A stretch of DNA of 38,803 nt from an uncultured Eubacteriales bacterium. GTDB lineage: Bacteria; Bacillota; Clostridia; Oscillospirales; Oscillospiraceae. This document shows, piece after piece, positions 24,007 through 32,240 of the stretch. Location of the stretch: NCBI GenBank assembly GCA_900556935.1, contig USQL01000007.1:1-38803 (forward strand). The letters are read 5' to 3'. Within the stretch, counting starts at the first letter, position 1. Every line of letters begins with the position of its first letter. The translations under genes and the position numbers were made by a program. The notes under the pieces are model-generated. The model ran no database searches, was not told the origin of the DNA, and was given only the letters and a program-made list of their open reading frames with translations.

Positions 24007-24035
24007 ATTCTAGCGTATGGAGCAGGAAAAGTCAA
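24007..24035 (-). promoter_or_regulatory. Predicted promoter of the phosphotransferase gene
   Basis: Minus strand: -35 TTGACT (24035-24030), 17-base spacer, -10 TAGAAT (24012-24007). Both elements are 5 of 6 to consensus. Predicted start near 24000. Confidence 0.75.
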
Positions 24036-24114
24036 ATGAAAATCACCTCTTTGGCGATTATCACAAGGATAACGGACATTCTCCGGAAAGTAGACTCACT
24101 TTTTCCGGCATATT

Positions 24115-24204
24115 TCACAAGGCGACGGTTTCACACCGGAATGCCAGTTTGGTGGTATCGCCACCGATTTCGACCGTGATACCCTTGATTCTACTTCCCG
24201 CCAT
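24115..24204 (-). pseudogene. Phage tail tape-measure protein remnant (N-terminal 20 residues only)
   Basis: A 29-codon frame with ATG and a well placed GGAGG (24211-24215). The peptide starts MAGSRIKGITVEIGGDTTKL, the recognisable beginning of tape-measure proteins of Clostridia and other Firmicutes siphophages, which are normally many hundreds of residues long. After residue 20 the match ends and a stop follows nine codons later. So only the start of the gene with its ribosome-binding site survives. No other phage gene is seen around it. It lies 97 bases after the stop of the hybrid kinase gene, in the AT-richer island. Confidence 0.7.
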
Positions 24205-24234
24205 AGCACACCTCCTCTCTGAAAAATGGGTATC

Positions 24235-24269
24235 GAAAAAGCACCGTCCAAATAAACCTTGAACGGTGC
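24235..24269 (-). terminator. Terminator of the hybrid histidine kinase gene
   Basis: Stem GCACCGT/ACGGTGC (with further pairs in the loop), followed on the minus strand by TTTTTC. It lies 32 bases after the kinase stop codon. Confidence 0.85.
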
Positions 24270-24300
24270 TCTGATAGTTATCGGATTGTTGCTCAATCTT

Positions 24301-26235
24301 CTATCTCTTTATATTTTGTTTTAGTGCAGTGGCCACTGCATCTATATTGAATGGCTTTGAAATGTGTCCGTTCATTCCAGAATCCAAGGATGCCTGTACA
24401 TCTTCCTTGAAAGCATTTGCAGATAGTGCGATGATTGGAATTTTCGCAGCGTCTGGGCGCTCCTTGCTCATTGCACGAATTGCCCTTGCCGCCTGATGCC
24501 CATTCATTTTAGGCATCAGGACATCCATTAGAATCACATCATATGTGTCTGCTGGATTGTTGGCAAAACAAGCAACTGCGTCCTGTCCGTCTACCGCACG
24601 AGTTACATGCATACCTGCTTCTTCGAGCAGCGTGATTGCCAATTCCGCATTCAGCTCATTATCCTCTGCGAGAAGAACCTTTACTCCGTTAAGGCTGACA
24701 TCCTGTATCAGATTCCGCTCAGGTATCTGTTTTGGGTCTGCAAGTTCCATAGGAATTTCTACTGTAAAAGACGAACCACACTCTTTCTTGCTGTGAACCG
24801 TAATTGTACCGCCCATCAGTTCTACATATTGCTTGGAAATTGCCATTCCAAGCCCCGTTCCGGCATAATGTGTTCGTGCGCCGTTATCCTCCTGTGAAAA
24901 GGGTTCAAACAGCCTTTCCTGAAATTCTTCACTCATACCAATGCCATTGTCTTTTACCGCATAACTGACTACAATATGCCGTTCGTCTATGCCCGGTTTG
25001 ATACTAATTTCAAAAGTAATCGTTCCGCCATCTTTTGTAAACTTGACCGAATTACTCAGAAGATTCGTCAATATCTCACGAATTTTTGTTGCATCCGTCA
25101 GAACATAAAGTTCTTTGGGGATGCTGCGATGTATCTCAAATGTTAAATCCCGATTCAGCAGGAGTCCATCCACGATAGCAATCACATTATCTATTAGGAC
25201 AGGCAAATTCTCCGGCTCAGGTGAGAAGCTTACCTTTCCGTTCTCGATACGGCTAAGATCCAGTACATTATTCAATAACAACAGCAGATGCTCTGAACTT
25301 ATTTTTACCTTTTGCAGACTATCGTGGATTTCAGATACATTTGTCTGGTTCAGTGCAATGTCCGTAAATCCGATAATAGCGTTCATAGGTGATCGAATAT
25401 CATGTGACATGTTAAGTAAGAAGGATGATTTGGCTCTGTTTGCGGTCTCTGCTTTTTCCGCAGCCTCGCGCAACAAAAGCGTCTGTTCAATTTCATCTTC
25501 TCTTTTTCTTTTGTAGCCGATAAAGCAGACGGCACAAAGCAAAAACAGCATACATCCTGCCATAGTTCCAACATAAACGGATGCTCTTCTTGTTTGCGTT
25601 ACCAGCCCATTCACAGACTGCATATCCATTTCAATGCATAAAGCACCGACTATTTCATCCGAATCGCCCGTTAAATCGCCCGTTATAGGATAACAGGCTG
25701 TGAAAATAGGACCCCATGTCGTATCAACAATGTTCTGCGAATACACCGTTTCTCCTGAAAGAGCCTTGCTAATATACGGAATCATTTCATCCTCAATATA
25801 GTCTCCCGGATGTCTGACATCTCCTGCGTTGGGATCCAGACCGTCCACCACATAGATCAGCCTGTTTTCTTCATTTCTGGTGGCGGTGTATAAATATCTG
25901 GTTGAATTCAGCGTTCGAATTTCATTTAGAAACGCGGAAACCTCGTGATACATTTCTGTATTTTCATCAGATTGATGGCGGAGCGCGGCAAATTCTTCTC
26001 TTCCAATTTTATTATTTACCAATTTATGGATTTCATCCGCATTTTCCATATCACGTTTGAGTTCCGTTTCAAGGGCGATATCTGTATACGATTTTTGCAG
26101 AATATATGTATATGCTGATGCCAACAATGTGATTGAAAGCGTCAAAATTGCAAATAAAACTACGGAAAACTTAGTAAATCTCTGCTTTAACTCCTGAATG
26201 TCTTTGACTGACTTCATGTCTGCTTGTGTTTTCAT
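24301..26235 (-). CDS. Hybrid sensor histidine kinase with receiver domain
   Basis: 644 residues, ATG with GGAG 10 bases upstream. N-terminal helix at about 23-45, an extracytoplasmic sensor domain of about 170 residues (dCache-like by size, with TRYLYTATRNEENRLIYVVDGLD), a second helix at about 220-240 and a short coiled linker. HisKA with H278 in NMSHDIRSPMNAIIGF, ATPase with N box (LLSNSVKFT), G1 (VKDNGIGMS) and G2 (GTGLGMAI), then a C-terminal receiver with D571 in DVILMDVLMPKMNG and K in HISKPFN. No Hpt domain is present, so phosphate must pass to a separate partner. Clearly lower GC and different codon use than its neighbours, suggesting acquisition by transfer. No partner regulator is adjacent. 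Confidence 0.93.
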   Translation of the reverse strand: MKTQADMKSVKDIQELKQRFTKFSVVLFAILTLSITLLASAYTYILQKSYTDIALETELKRDMENADEIHKLVNNKIGREEFAALRHQSDENTEMYHEVSAFLNEIRTLNSTRYLYTATRNEENRLIYVVDGLDPNAGDVRHPGDYIEDEMIPYISKALSGETVYSQNIVDTTWGPIFTACYPITGDLTGDSDEIVGALCIEMDMQSVNGLVTQTRRASVYVGTMAGCMLFLLCAVCFIGYKRKREDEIEQTLLLREAAEKAETANRAKSSFLLNMSHDIRSPMNAIIGFTDIALNQTNVSEIHDSLQKVKISSEHLLLLLNNVLDLSRIENGKVSFSPEPENLPVLIDNVIAIVDGLLLNRDLTFEIHRSIPKELYVLTDATKIREILTNLLSNSVKFTKDGGTITFEISIKPGIDERHIVVSYAVKDNGIGMSEEFQERLFEPFSQEDNGARTHYAGTGLGMAISKQYVELMGGTITVHSKKECGSSFTVEIPMELADPKQIPERNLIQDVSLNGVKVLLAEDNELNAELAITLLEEAGMHVTRAVDGQDAVACFANNPADTYDVILMDVLMPKMNGHQAARAIRAMSKERPDAAKIPIIALSANAFKEDVQASLDSGMNGHISKPFNIDAVATALKQNIKR

Positions 26236-26442
26236 TCAATTTGACTCCACTTTTATTTCATAGAAATATATTGTTTCCTCATTCGGGGATTTACATTCTG
26301 AAAGGTCAGACAACATTAGCCTGATTTTTGATTTCCTTATCTGTTCGGATGTTCAGATTTGTTGCTGACATACGCAAAACCCCCACACGGTTTTACAGTA
26401 TACTCACGTACTCGTGTCATGTCAATATGCTCCTTGAAGTAG

Positions 26443-26472
26443 TTCCCAGTGCTTAAATGAAGCACTGGGAAA
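26443..26472. repeat. Perfect 12-base palindromic stem-loop
   Basis: TTCCCAGTGCTT and AAGCACTGGGAA flank a short loop. No T-tract follows on either strand, so it is not an ordinary terminator. The surrounding stretch 26236-26525 holds no convincing gene. Confidence 0.7.
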
Positions 26473-26525
26473 AGGGCGTGAGAGGGAGCTTTCGTGCAAT
26501 TGTCGTGAGTTTTGAAAAGAAACCA

Positions 26526-26554
26526 TTGCAATTGCGCCGGATTTTCAGTATAAT
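26526..26554 (+). promoter_or_regulatory. Predicted sigma-A promoter of the smc operon
   Basis: -35 TTGCAA (26526-26531), 17-base spacer and perfect -10 TATAAT (26549-26554), start expected near 26561, about 77 bases before the smc GTG codon. Confidence 0.85.
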
Positions 26555-26586
26555 AAGCTGATTCCTATTATCTTGAATTTGATGAG

Positions 26587-26603
26587 AGCCTCAAAATGAG
26601 GCT
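26587..26603 (+). promoter_or_regulatory. Leader hairpin upstream of smc
   Basis: AGCCTCA-aaa-TGAGGCT forms a perfect 7-base stem with a 3-base loop inside the leader, with only TTTG after it, so it is at most a weak terminator. It may protect the mRNA or tune entry into the operon. Confidence 0.55.
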
Positions 26604-26637
26604 TTGTATCCGAATTCCTATTGAATGAGGTTATGCT

Positions 26638-29600
26638 GTGTACTTAAAATCATTGGAATTGCAGGGCTTTAAGTCCTTCCCGGATAAGACGGTCATCCGC
26701 TTTGGCGACGATATTACCGCTATTGTAGGCCCCAACGGCTCCGGAAAATCCAACATTTCCGATGCCATCCTCTGGGTTATGGGCGAGCAGAGCTCCAAAA
26801 CCCTCCGGGGTGCCAAAATGGAGGACGTTATCTTCGGCGGTACGGCCAAGCGTCCCCAGCTGGGCTTCGCGGAGGCCACGCTGACGCTGGACAACTCTGA
26901 CAGGGCCCTTGCCTACGATGCCGACGAGGTGGTGGTCACCCGGCGGTATTACCGCTCCGGGGACGGCGAATACTATATTAACCGCCAGTCCGCCCGGTTG
27001 AAGGACATCAACGAGCTTTTGATGGACACGGGCCTGGGCCGGGAGGGCTACTCCAACATCGGTCAGGGCCGTATTGATGAAATCCTGTCTCTCAAAAGCG
27101 GGGACAGGCGGGAGATTTTTGAGGAGGCCGCCGGTATCTCCAAATACCGGCACAGAAAAGAGGAGACCGAGCGCCAGCTGGAGCGGACGGAAGATAATCT
27201 TTTGCGCATCGGGGACAAGGTTTCCGAGCTGGAACTGCAGCTGGAGCCCCTGAAGGTCCAATCGGAAAAGGCCCAGAAATATCTGGAAATGAAGCAGGAG
27301 CTCAAGGGCGTTGAGGTGGCGGTGTGGCTGGATAGCCTGGAAAAGCTCTCCGCCGCCGCCAAAAAGGCGGAGGAGGACTACGCGTCCGCTTCCTTTGTCC
27401 TGCAGCAGGCCCACGACGACCTGGACGGCCTCTACCGCCAGGCGGAGGAGCTGGGGGAGTCCCTGCGGGAAAAGGACGGGCTTCTGGAGTCCGTTCGGGT
27501 GAGGACCAATATGTTCCAGAGTACCCACCAGCAGCTGGATGGCCAGATGGCGGTGCTCCAGGGCAACATGGAAAACAACGACGGGAACATTGCCCGCATC
27601 GAGGAGGAGCTGCGGGGGCAGCAGGACCGGTCCGGGGGGCTCGACAGCCAGATTGCCCAGACCCAGCAGCGGGTTTCCCAGATTGACGGGGACTTGAAGG
27701 ATGTCCGCCAGGCCATCGCCCAGTCCCAGCAGAAGCTTCAGGAGATGACCGCCTCTTCCCAGGGCCTGAGCCGCCAGTTTTTGGAGCTGCGGGGGAAAGA
27801 GACCACCCTCCAGGCGGACATCGCCGGATGCGAGGCGGATGTCCGGGGCATTGCGGAAAACCGCGCCGGGGCGGAAAAGCGTCTCGGAGAACTGGACGGG
27901 GATTTGAACGCGGGCAAGGCAAGGCTTGCCGAGGCGGAAAAGAACCTGGCAGACAGCAAAAAGGCGCTGAAGGAGGCCCAGGACCAGGTGACGGCCTCCA
28001 ACAACGTGATCTCCGGCTTCGCCCTGCGGCAGGAAAGCCGCCGGAAAAACCGGGATGCCTCCGCCGAAAAGCTGCGGCAGCTATCCGCCCAGCTGGACGG
28101 GATTTCCGCCAAGACCAGGGTGTTCCGGGCCATGGAGCGGGACTATGAAAGCTACCAGAAGTCCGTCCGGATGGTGATGCAGGAGGCCCAGAGAGGCGGC
28201 CTGAAAAACATCCACGGCCCGGTATCCAGGCTCATCCGCACGGAAGACAGCTGCGCCGTAGCCATCGAAATCGCCCTGGGCGCTGCCATGCAGCAGATTG
28301 TGGTAGACAGCGAGGCCGACGGCAAGGCGGCCATCGGCTACCTAAAGCGCACCGGCGGTGGCCGGGCCACCTTCCTGCCCCTGAGCAGCATCTGGGGCAA
28401 GAGCCTGCAGGAGCCCGGGGTGGAAAAGTGCCGGGGCTTTGTGGGCATCGCGGCGGAGCTTGTAAAATACGACCCCAAATACAGAAACATTGTGCTGAAC
28501 CTTCTGGGCCGGACGGTGATTGTGGAGGACCTGGACGGGGCCATTGCCATGGCCAGGCAGTTTAAGAATCGCTTCCGGATTGTGACCCTGGACGGCCAGG
28601 TGATGAACTCCGGCGGCTCCATGACCGGCGGCTCCGTCAACCGGGACGCGGGGCTGTTGTCGCGGGCCAACGAGCTGGAAAAGCTGACGGCCCAGGAAAA
28701 GCTGCTGGCATCCCAGCGGCAGGAGGAGGAAGCCCGGCTCCAGGAATATCAGCGGCAGTTTGACCAGGTGGAATACCAGCTGAGCACGGCCCGGGACCAG
28801 CTGAGAGCGGCGGAGGACCAGGTCCTGCGGCTCCAGGGACAGGAAAAGCAGTACGAGGTGCTGCGCAATGCCATTTTGGAGGCGGAAAACGCCGCCCGCC
28901 GGGAGCGGGACAGCCTCCGGGACCGGGACCGGGGCGACGCGGAACGCTTGGCCGCCCAGAAGGCGAAGATTCAGGTCTACGAGCGGGAACTGTCCGAGAC
29001 CCGGCAGAAGCTATCCGAGCTGGAGGGCAGCCAGTCCGAGGCCGCCCAGGCCGCCGATGCCATCTCCGACCATATGACAGAGCTGAGAACCCGGGAAGCG
29101 GCCCTGGATGCCGAGCGCTCCACGGCCATCTCCCACGGAGAGGACCTGAAAAAGCTGCGGTCCGACATGGAAGGGGACCGGGAGAAAAAGCAGACGCTGA
29201 TGGAGGCCATCCGCCAGGAAAATGAGCGGCTGGCCAAGGAGCTGCAGGCCCTGGAGCAGCGGCAGGCGGACAACGACAAGGAAGCCGCCGCCATGAACGA
29301 GACTCTGCAGAGTATGCTCACAGACCGGGCACAGACGGAGGCGGCCAAGACCAAATCCGAGCACGATGCCCAGGAAAAGAACAAGGAAATTCTGAATATG
29401 GAGAGGGCCTGTGCCCTTTTGGAGCAGAAAAAGGTTACCTCCTCCATGGAAGAGCGCCAGATTGTGGACAAGCTGTGGGATTCCTACGGCCTGACCCCCG
29501 GCACCGCCGGAGAGGCCCGGGGGGAGATTGAATCCGTCACCGCGGGCAATCGCCGGATTGGAGAGCTAAAGCGGAAAATTGCCGCCCTTGGCACCCCTAA

Positions 29601-30207
29601 CTTAGGTGCCATCGACGAATACGCCCGGGTCAACGAGCGCTACAGCTATCTTGCCGAGCAGCGGGACGATGTTTTGACCTCCAAGCGGGAGCTGGAGAGC
29701 ATCATCCGGGACATCACCAAGGAAATGACCACGATTTTTGTGGAGCAGTTCGGAAGAATCGACCACTATTTTGGCCAGGTCTTTGAGGAGATGTTCGGCG
29801 GCGGCAAGGGCCAGCTGATTCTGGAGGACCCGGAGAATCCCCTGACCTGCGGCATTGAAATCCGGGTGCAGCCACCCGGAAAGCAGGTAAAGACCATCAC
29901 CCTTCTGTCCGGCGGCGAAAAGGCCTTTGTGGCAACGGCCCTGTACTTTGCGATTCTAAAGGTACGGCCCACGCCCTTCTGCCTGCTGGACGAAATTGAC
30001 GCGGCCCTGGACGACCGGAACGTAGACCGGTTCGCGGGCTACCTGCACAATCTGAAAAAGACCCAGTTCATCGTCATCACCCACCGGCGCGGCACCATGG
30101 AAGCGGCGGACGTGCTCTACGGTGTGACCATGCAGGAGCAGGGCGTTTCCAAGCTCCTGCGGCTGGACCTGAACCAAATGGAAGAATATCTGGGAATCGG
30201 AGAATAA
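26638..30207 (+). CDS. smc: Chromosome segregation protein SMC
   Basis: 1189 residues, the normal length. GTG start with GAGG upstream at moderate strength. N-terminal head with the Walker A GPNGSGKSN at 31-39, long coiled coil (about 170-510 and 690-1010), a hinge domain around 520-680 (GPVSRLIRTEDSCAVAIEIALG through GGSMTGGS, with conserved glycines), and a C-terminal head with the signature LLSGGEKAFVATAL and Walker B FCLLDEIDAALDD. It makes the condensin core with ScpA and ScpB, which are not in this window, and loads at ParB/parS sites; a ParB/Noc paralogue is encoded 15 kb upstream. First gene of the smc-ftsY-rdgB-yhbY-nadD-rsfS-leuS plus-strand run. Confidence 0.98.
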   Translation: MYLKSLELQGFKSFPDKTVIRFGDDITAIVGPNGSGKSNISDAILWVMGEQSSKTLRGAKMEDVIFGGTAKRPQLGFAEATLTLDNSDRALAYDADEVVVTRRYYRSGDGEYYINRQSARLKDINELLMDTGLGREGYSNIGQGRIDEILSLKSGDRREIFEEAAGISKYRHRKEETERQLERTEDNLLRIGDKVSELELQLEPLKVQSEKAQKYLEMKQELKGVEVAVWLDSLEKLSAAAKKAEEDYASASFVLQQAHDDLDGLYRQAEELGESLREKDGLLESVRVRTNMFQSTHQQLDGQMAVLQGNMENNDGNIARIEEELRGQQDRSGGLDSQIAQTQQRVSQIDGDLKDVRQAIAQSQQKLQEMTASSQGLSRQFLELRGKETTLQADIAGCEADVRGIAENRAGAEKRLGELDGDLNAGKARLAEAEKNLADSKKALKEAQDQVTASNNVISGFALRQESRRKNRDASAEKLRQLSAQLDGISAKTRVFRAMERDYESYQKSVRMVMQEAQRGGLKNIHGPVSRLIRTEDSCAVAIEIALGAAMQQIVVDSEADGKAAIGYLKRTGGGRATFLPLSSIWGKSLQEPGVEKCRGFVGIAAELVKYDPKYRNIVLNLLGRTVIVEDLDGAIAMARQFKNRFRIVTLDGQVMNSGGSMTGGSVNRDAGLLSRANELEKLTAQEKLLASQRQEEEARLQEYQRQFDQVEYQLSTARDQLRAAEDQVLRLQGQEKQYEVLRNAILEAENAARRERDSLRDRDRGDAERLAAQKAKIQVYERELSETRQKLSELEGSQSEAAQAADAISDHMTELRTREAALDAERSTAISHGEDLKKLRSDMEGDREKKQTLMEAIRQENERLAKELQALEQRQADNDKEAAAMNETLQSMLTDRAQTEAAKTKSEHDAQEKNKEILNMERACALLEQKKVTSSMEERQIVDKLWDSYGLTPGTAGEARGEIESVTAGNRRIGELKRKIAALGTPNLGAIDEYARVNERYSYLAEQRDDVLTSKRELESIIRDITKEMTTIFVEQFGRIDHYFGQVFEEMFGGGKGQLILEDPENPLTCGIEIRVQPPGKQVKTITLLSGGEKAFVATALYFAILKVRPTPFCLLDEIDAALDDRNVDRFAGYLHNLKKTQFIVITHRRGTMEAADVLYGVTMQEQGVSKLLRLDLNQMEEYLGIGE

Positions 30208-30217
30208 GGAGAAAACT

Positions 30218-31123
30218 ATGGGATTTTTTGACAAAATCAAGGCAGGCCTGGCCAAGACCAGGGATGCCCTCAGTGACAGCTGGAACGACCTGTTTTCCGG
30301 CGGCACCGAGCTGGATGACGACTTTTACGACGAGCTGGAGGAGAGTCTCATCCTGGCGGACCTGGGCGTGGAGACCGCGGGAAAAGCCACCGGTGCTCTG
30401 CGGAAGGCCGTTCGGGAGCGGCACATTACCAAGGCGGAGGATGCCAAGGCGGCGCTGCGGGAAATCCTTGCTGGGATGGTCAGCGTGGGGGACGCGGAGC
30501 TGAACCTCTCCACCCACCCCAGTGTGATTCTGGTGATTGGGGTCAACGGTGTGGGCAAGACCACCACCATCGGCAAAATTGCCAAGCAGCTGTGTGACCA
30601 GGGGAAAAAGGTCCTTCTGGTCGCCGGGGACACCTTCCGGGCCGCGGCGGCGGACCAGCTGGAAATCTGGGCCCAGAGAAGCGGGGCGGACATTGTCCGC
30701 CAGCACGAGGGCGCGGACCCTGCCTCCGTTGTCTATGACGGCATCCAATCCGCCAAGACACGGGATGTGGATGTGATCATCATCGATACCGCCGGAAGAC
30801 TCCACAACAAGCAGAACCTGATGAACGAACTGAACAAAATCAGCCGCATTGTGGAGCGGGAGCTGCCCAACGCCTCCCGGGAGGTGCTGCTGGTACTGGA
30901 CGGCACCACCGGCCAGAACGGCCTGATTCAGGCCAAGCAGTTTAAGGAAATCGCCGGGGTCACGGCGCTGGCCGTGACCAAGCTGGACGGCACCGCCAAG
31001 GGCGGCATCGTCATTGCCGTGGCGGATACCCTACAGATTCCTGTCAAGTTCATCGGCGTGGGCGAAAAGGCGGAGGACCTGATGCCATTCGTTGCCGAGG
31101 ATTTTGTCAACGCCCTTTTGTAA
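30218..31123 (+). CDS. ftsY: Signal recognition particle receptor FtsY
   Basis: 301 residues, ATG with AAGGAG upstream, 10 bases after smc. The short form without the acidic A domain, as in many Gram-positives. N domain (helical, GFFDKIKAGLAKTRDAL) and G domain with GVNGVGKTTTIGKIA (from residue 108), DTFRAAAADQLE, IDTAGRLHNKQNL and TKLDGTAKGG. It binds SRP on the membrane and hands ribosome-nascent chains to the translocon. smc-ftsY is a long-known conserved pairing in Firmicutes, which supports operon transcription. Confidence 0.98.
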   Translation: MGFFDKIKAGLAKTRDALSDSWNDLFSGGTELDDDFYDELEESLILADLGVETAGKATGALRKAVRERHITKAEDAKAALREILAGMVSVGDAELNLSTHPSVILVIGVNGVGKTTTIGKIAKQLCDQGKKVLLVAGDTFRAAAADQLEIWAQRSGADIVRQHEGADPASVVYDGIQSAKTRDVDVIIIDTAGRLHNKQNLMNELNKISRIVERELPNASREVLLVLDGTTGQNGLIQAKQFKEIAGVTALAVTKLDGTAKGGIVIAVADTLQIPVKFIGVGEKAEDLMPFVAEDFVNALL

Positions 31124-31135
31124 GAGGAAAAGAAC

Positions 31136-31741
31136 ATGAAAGTTGTTTTAGCAAGCAAGAATCCCCATAAATTAAAGGAAATCAGCCAGATTACCCAGAA
31201 ATTCGATATCCAGCTGGTGCTGGAATCGGAGCTGGGGGTGGACATTGATGTGGAGGAAACCGGCTCTACCTTTGAGGAGAATTCCTTTTTGAAGGCCGAT
31301 GCCGTTATGCGCGCCACAGGGCTGCCCGCTCTGGCGGACGACTCGGGCATTGCGGTGGATGCCTTAAACGGCGAGCCGGGGATTTACTCCGCCCGCTACG
31401 GCTTTGACGAGACCCTGGACGACGCGGGCCGGGTGCGGCTATTGCTTAAAAATATGGAGTCGGTGCCGGATGACAAGCGGCAGGCGAAGTTTGTATGCGT
31501 CATTACCCTGGTGACCCCGGACGGGCAGAAGCTCCAGGCCCGGGGCGAGGTTCAAGGCTTTGTCACCCATGCCCCCGTGGGGGAGGGCGGCTTCGGCTAT
31601 GATCCCATTTTTTACTATCCGCCCTTCGGAAAGACCCTGGCGGAGGTTCACCAGGAGGAGAAAAACCAGGTGTCCCACCGGGGAGAGGCTTTGAAGATTT
31701 TTTATCAGAAATTAAAGGAGGCAGGCTATGCTGAACAGTAA
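31136..31741 (+). CDS. rdgB: XTP/dITP diphosphatase (RdgB/HAM1 family)
   Basis: 201 residues, ATG with GAGGAAA upstream. Family motifs: VVLASKNPHKLKEI (SxNxxK substrate loop), EETGSTFEENSFLKA, LADDSGIAVDALNGEPGIYSARY and FGYDPIFYYPPFGKT, ending VSHRGEAL. Hydrolyses deaminated purine triphosphates (dITP, XTP) to monophosphates and pyrophosphate, keeping them out of DNA and RNA. It overlaps the following yhbY gene by 14 bases, so the two are coupled. Confidence 0.97.
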   Translation: MKVVLASKNPHKLKEISQITQKFDIQLVLESELGVDIDVEETGSTFEENSFLKADAVMRATGLPALADDSGIAVDALNGEPGIYSARYGFDETLDDAGRVRLLLKNMESVPDDKRQAKFVCVITLVTPDGQKLQARGEVQGFVTHAPVGEGGFGYDPIFYYPPFGKTLAEVHQEEKNQVSHRGEALKIFYQKLKEAGYAEQ

Positions 31742-32201
31742 GCAGCGGGCGGAATTGAGAGCCCAGTCGAATAATTTGGATACTACCCTGATGGTGGGTA
31801 AGGGCGGTGTGACCGAGGCGGTGATTGCCGAGGCCGAGAGCCAGCTCACCGCAAGAGAGCTGGTGAAGGGAAAGGTGCTGGAAGGGGCGCTGATGTCCCC
31901 CCGGGAGGTCAGCGACGCAATTTGTGAGGCCACCGGTGCCGACGGCATCGCCTGTGTGGGCTCCAAGTTCGTCATCTATCGTTTCAGCGAAAAGAAGCAG
32001 GCCGAGCGGAATATGACCGGCCGGGCCAAGCGCAAGGAGACCCCCGTCAGTAAGTCCGACCCTGTCCGCAAGGGCATCCGTGCCCGCCGCCACGCGGCCA
32101 AGCTTGTGCGGGAGCAGCGCAACGCCTTCTTTAAGGAAAAGGCGGTGGAGCGCGCCATCGAGCGGGACCGGGAAAAGCAGCTGCGGCAGAAAGAGCGGTA
32201 A
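31728..32201 (+). CDS. yhbY: CRM-domain RNA-binding protein YhbY with basic C-terminal tail
   Basis: 157 residues; ATG with AAAGGAGG upstream, inside the end of rdgB. Residues 1-90 are the CRM domain (LNSKQRAELRAQSNNLDTTL, VGKGGVTEAVIAEAESQL, KGKVLEG, GSKFVIYRFSEKK), which binds pre-50S ribosomes. Stand-alone YhbY is about 95-100 residues; here a strongly basic and acidic tail of about 65 residues follows (GRAKRKETPVSKSDPVRKG, RRHAAKLVREQRNAF, ERAIERDREKQLRQKER) and is probably an extra RNA-contacting extension. The neighbourhood with nadD and rsfS is the usual one in Firmicutes. Confidence 0.93.
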   Translation: MLNSKQRAELRAQSNNLDTTLMVGKGGVTEAVIAEAESQLTARELVKGKVLEGALMSPREVSDAICEATGADGIACVGSKFVIYRFSEKKQAERNMTGRAKRKETPVSKSDPVRKGIRARRHAAKLVREQRNAFFKEKAVERAIERDREKQLRQKER

Positions 32202-32240
32202 GCCTTTCAGGATAAAAACGCTTAGAAGGGGAGAGAGAAA

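Noticed and set aside
24096..24296. 66-codon minus-strand frame over the tape-measure stub
   Set aside because: It is in a different frame from the ribosome-binding site at 24211-24215 and begins within the kinase terminator.
26337..26531. 64-codon minus-strand frame ending with a cysteine-containing stretch
   Set aside because: No ribosome-binding site, spans the perfect palindrome and part of the smc -35 element. I could not place it in any family; it could be a decayed fragment of an element.
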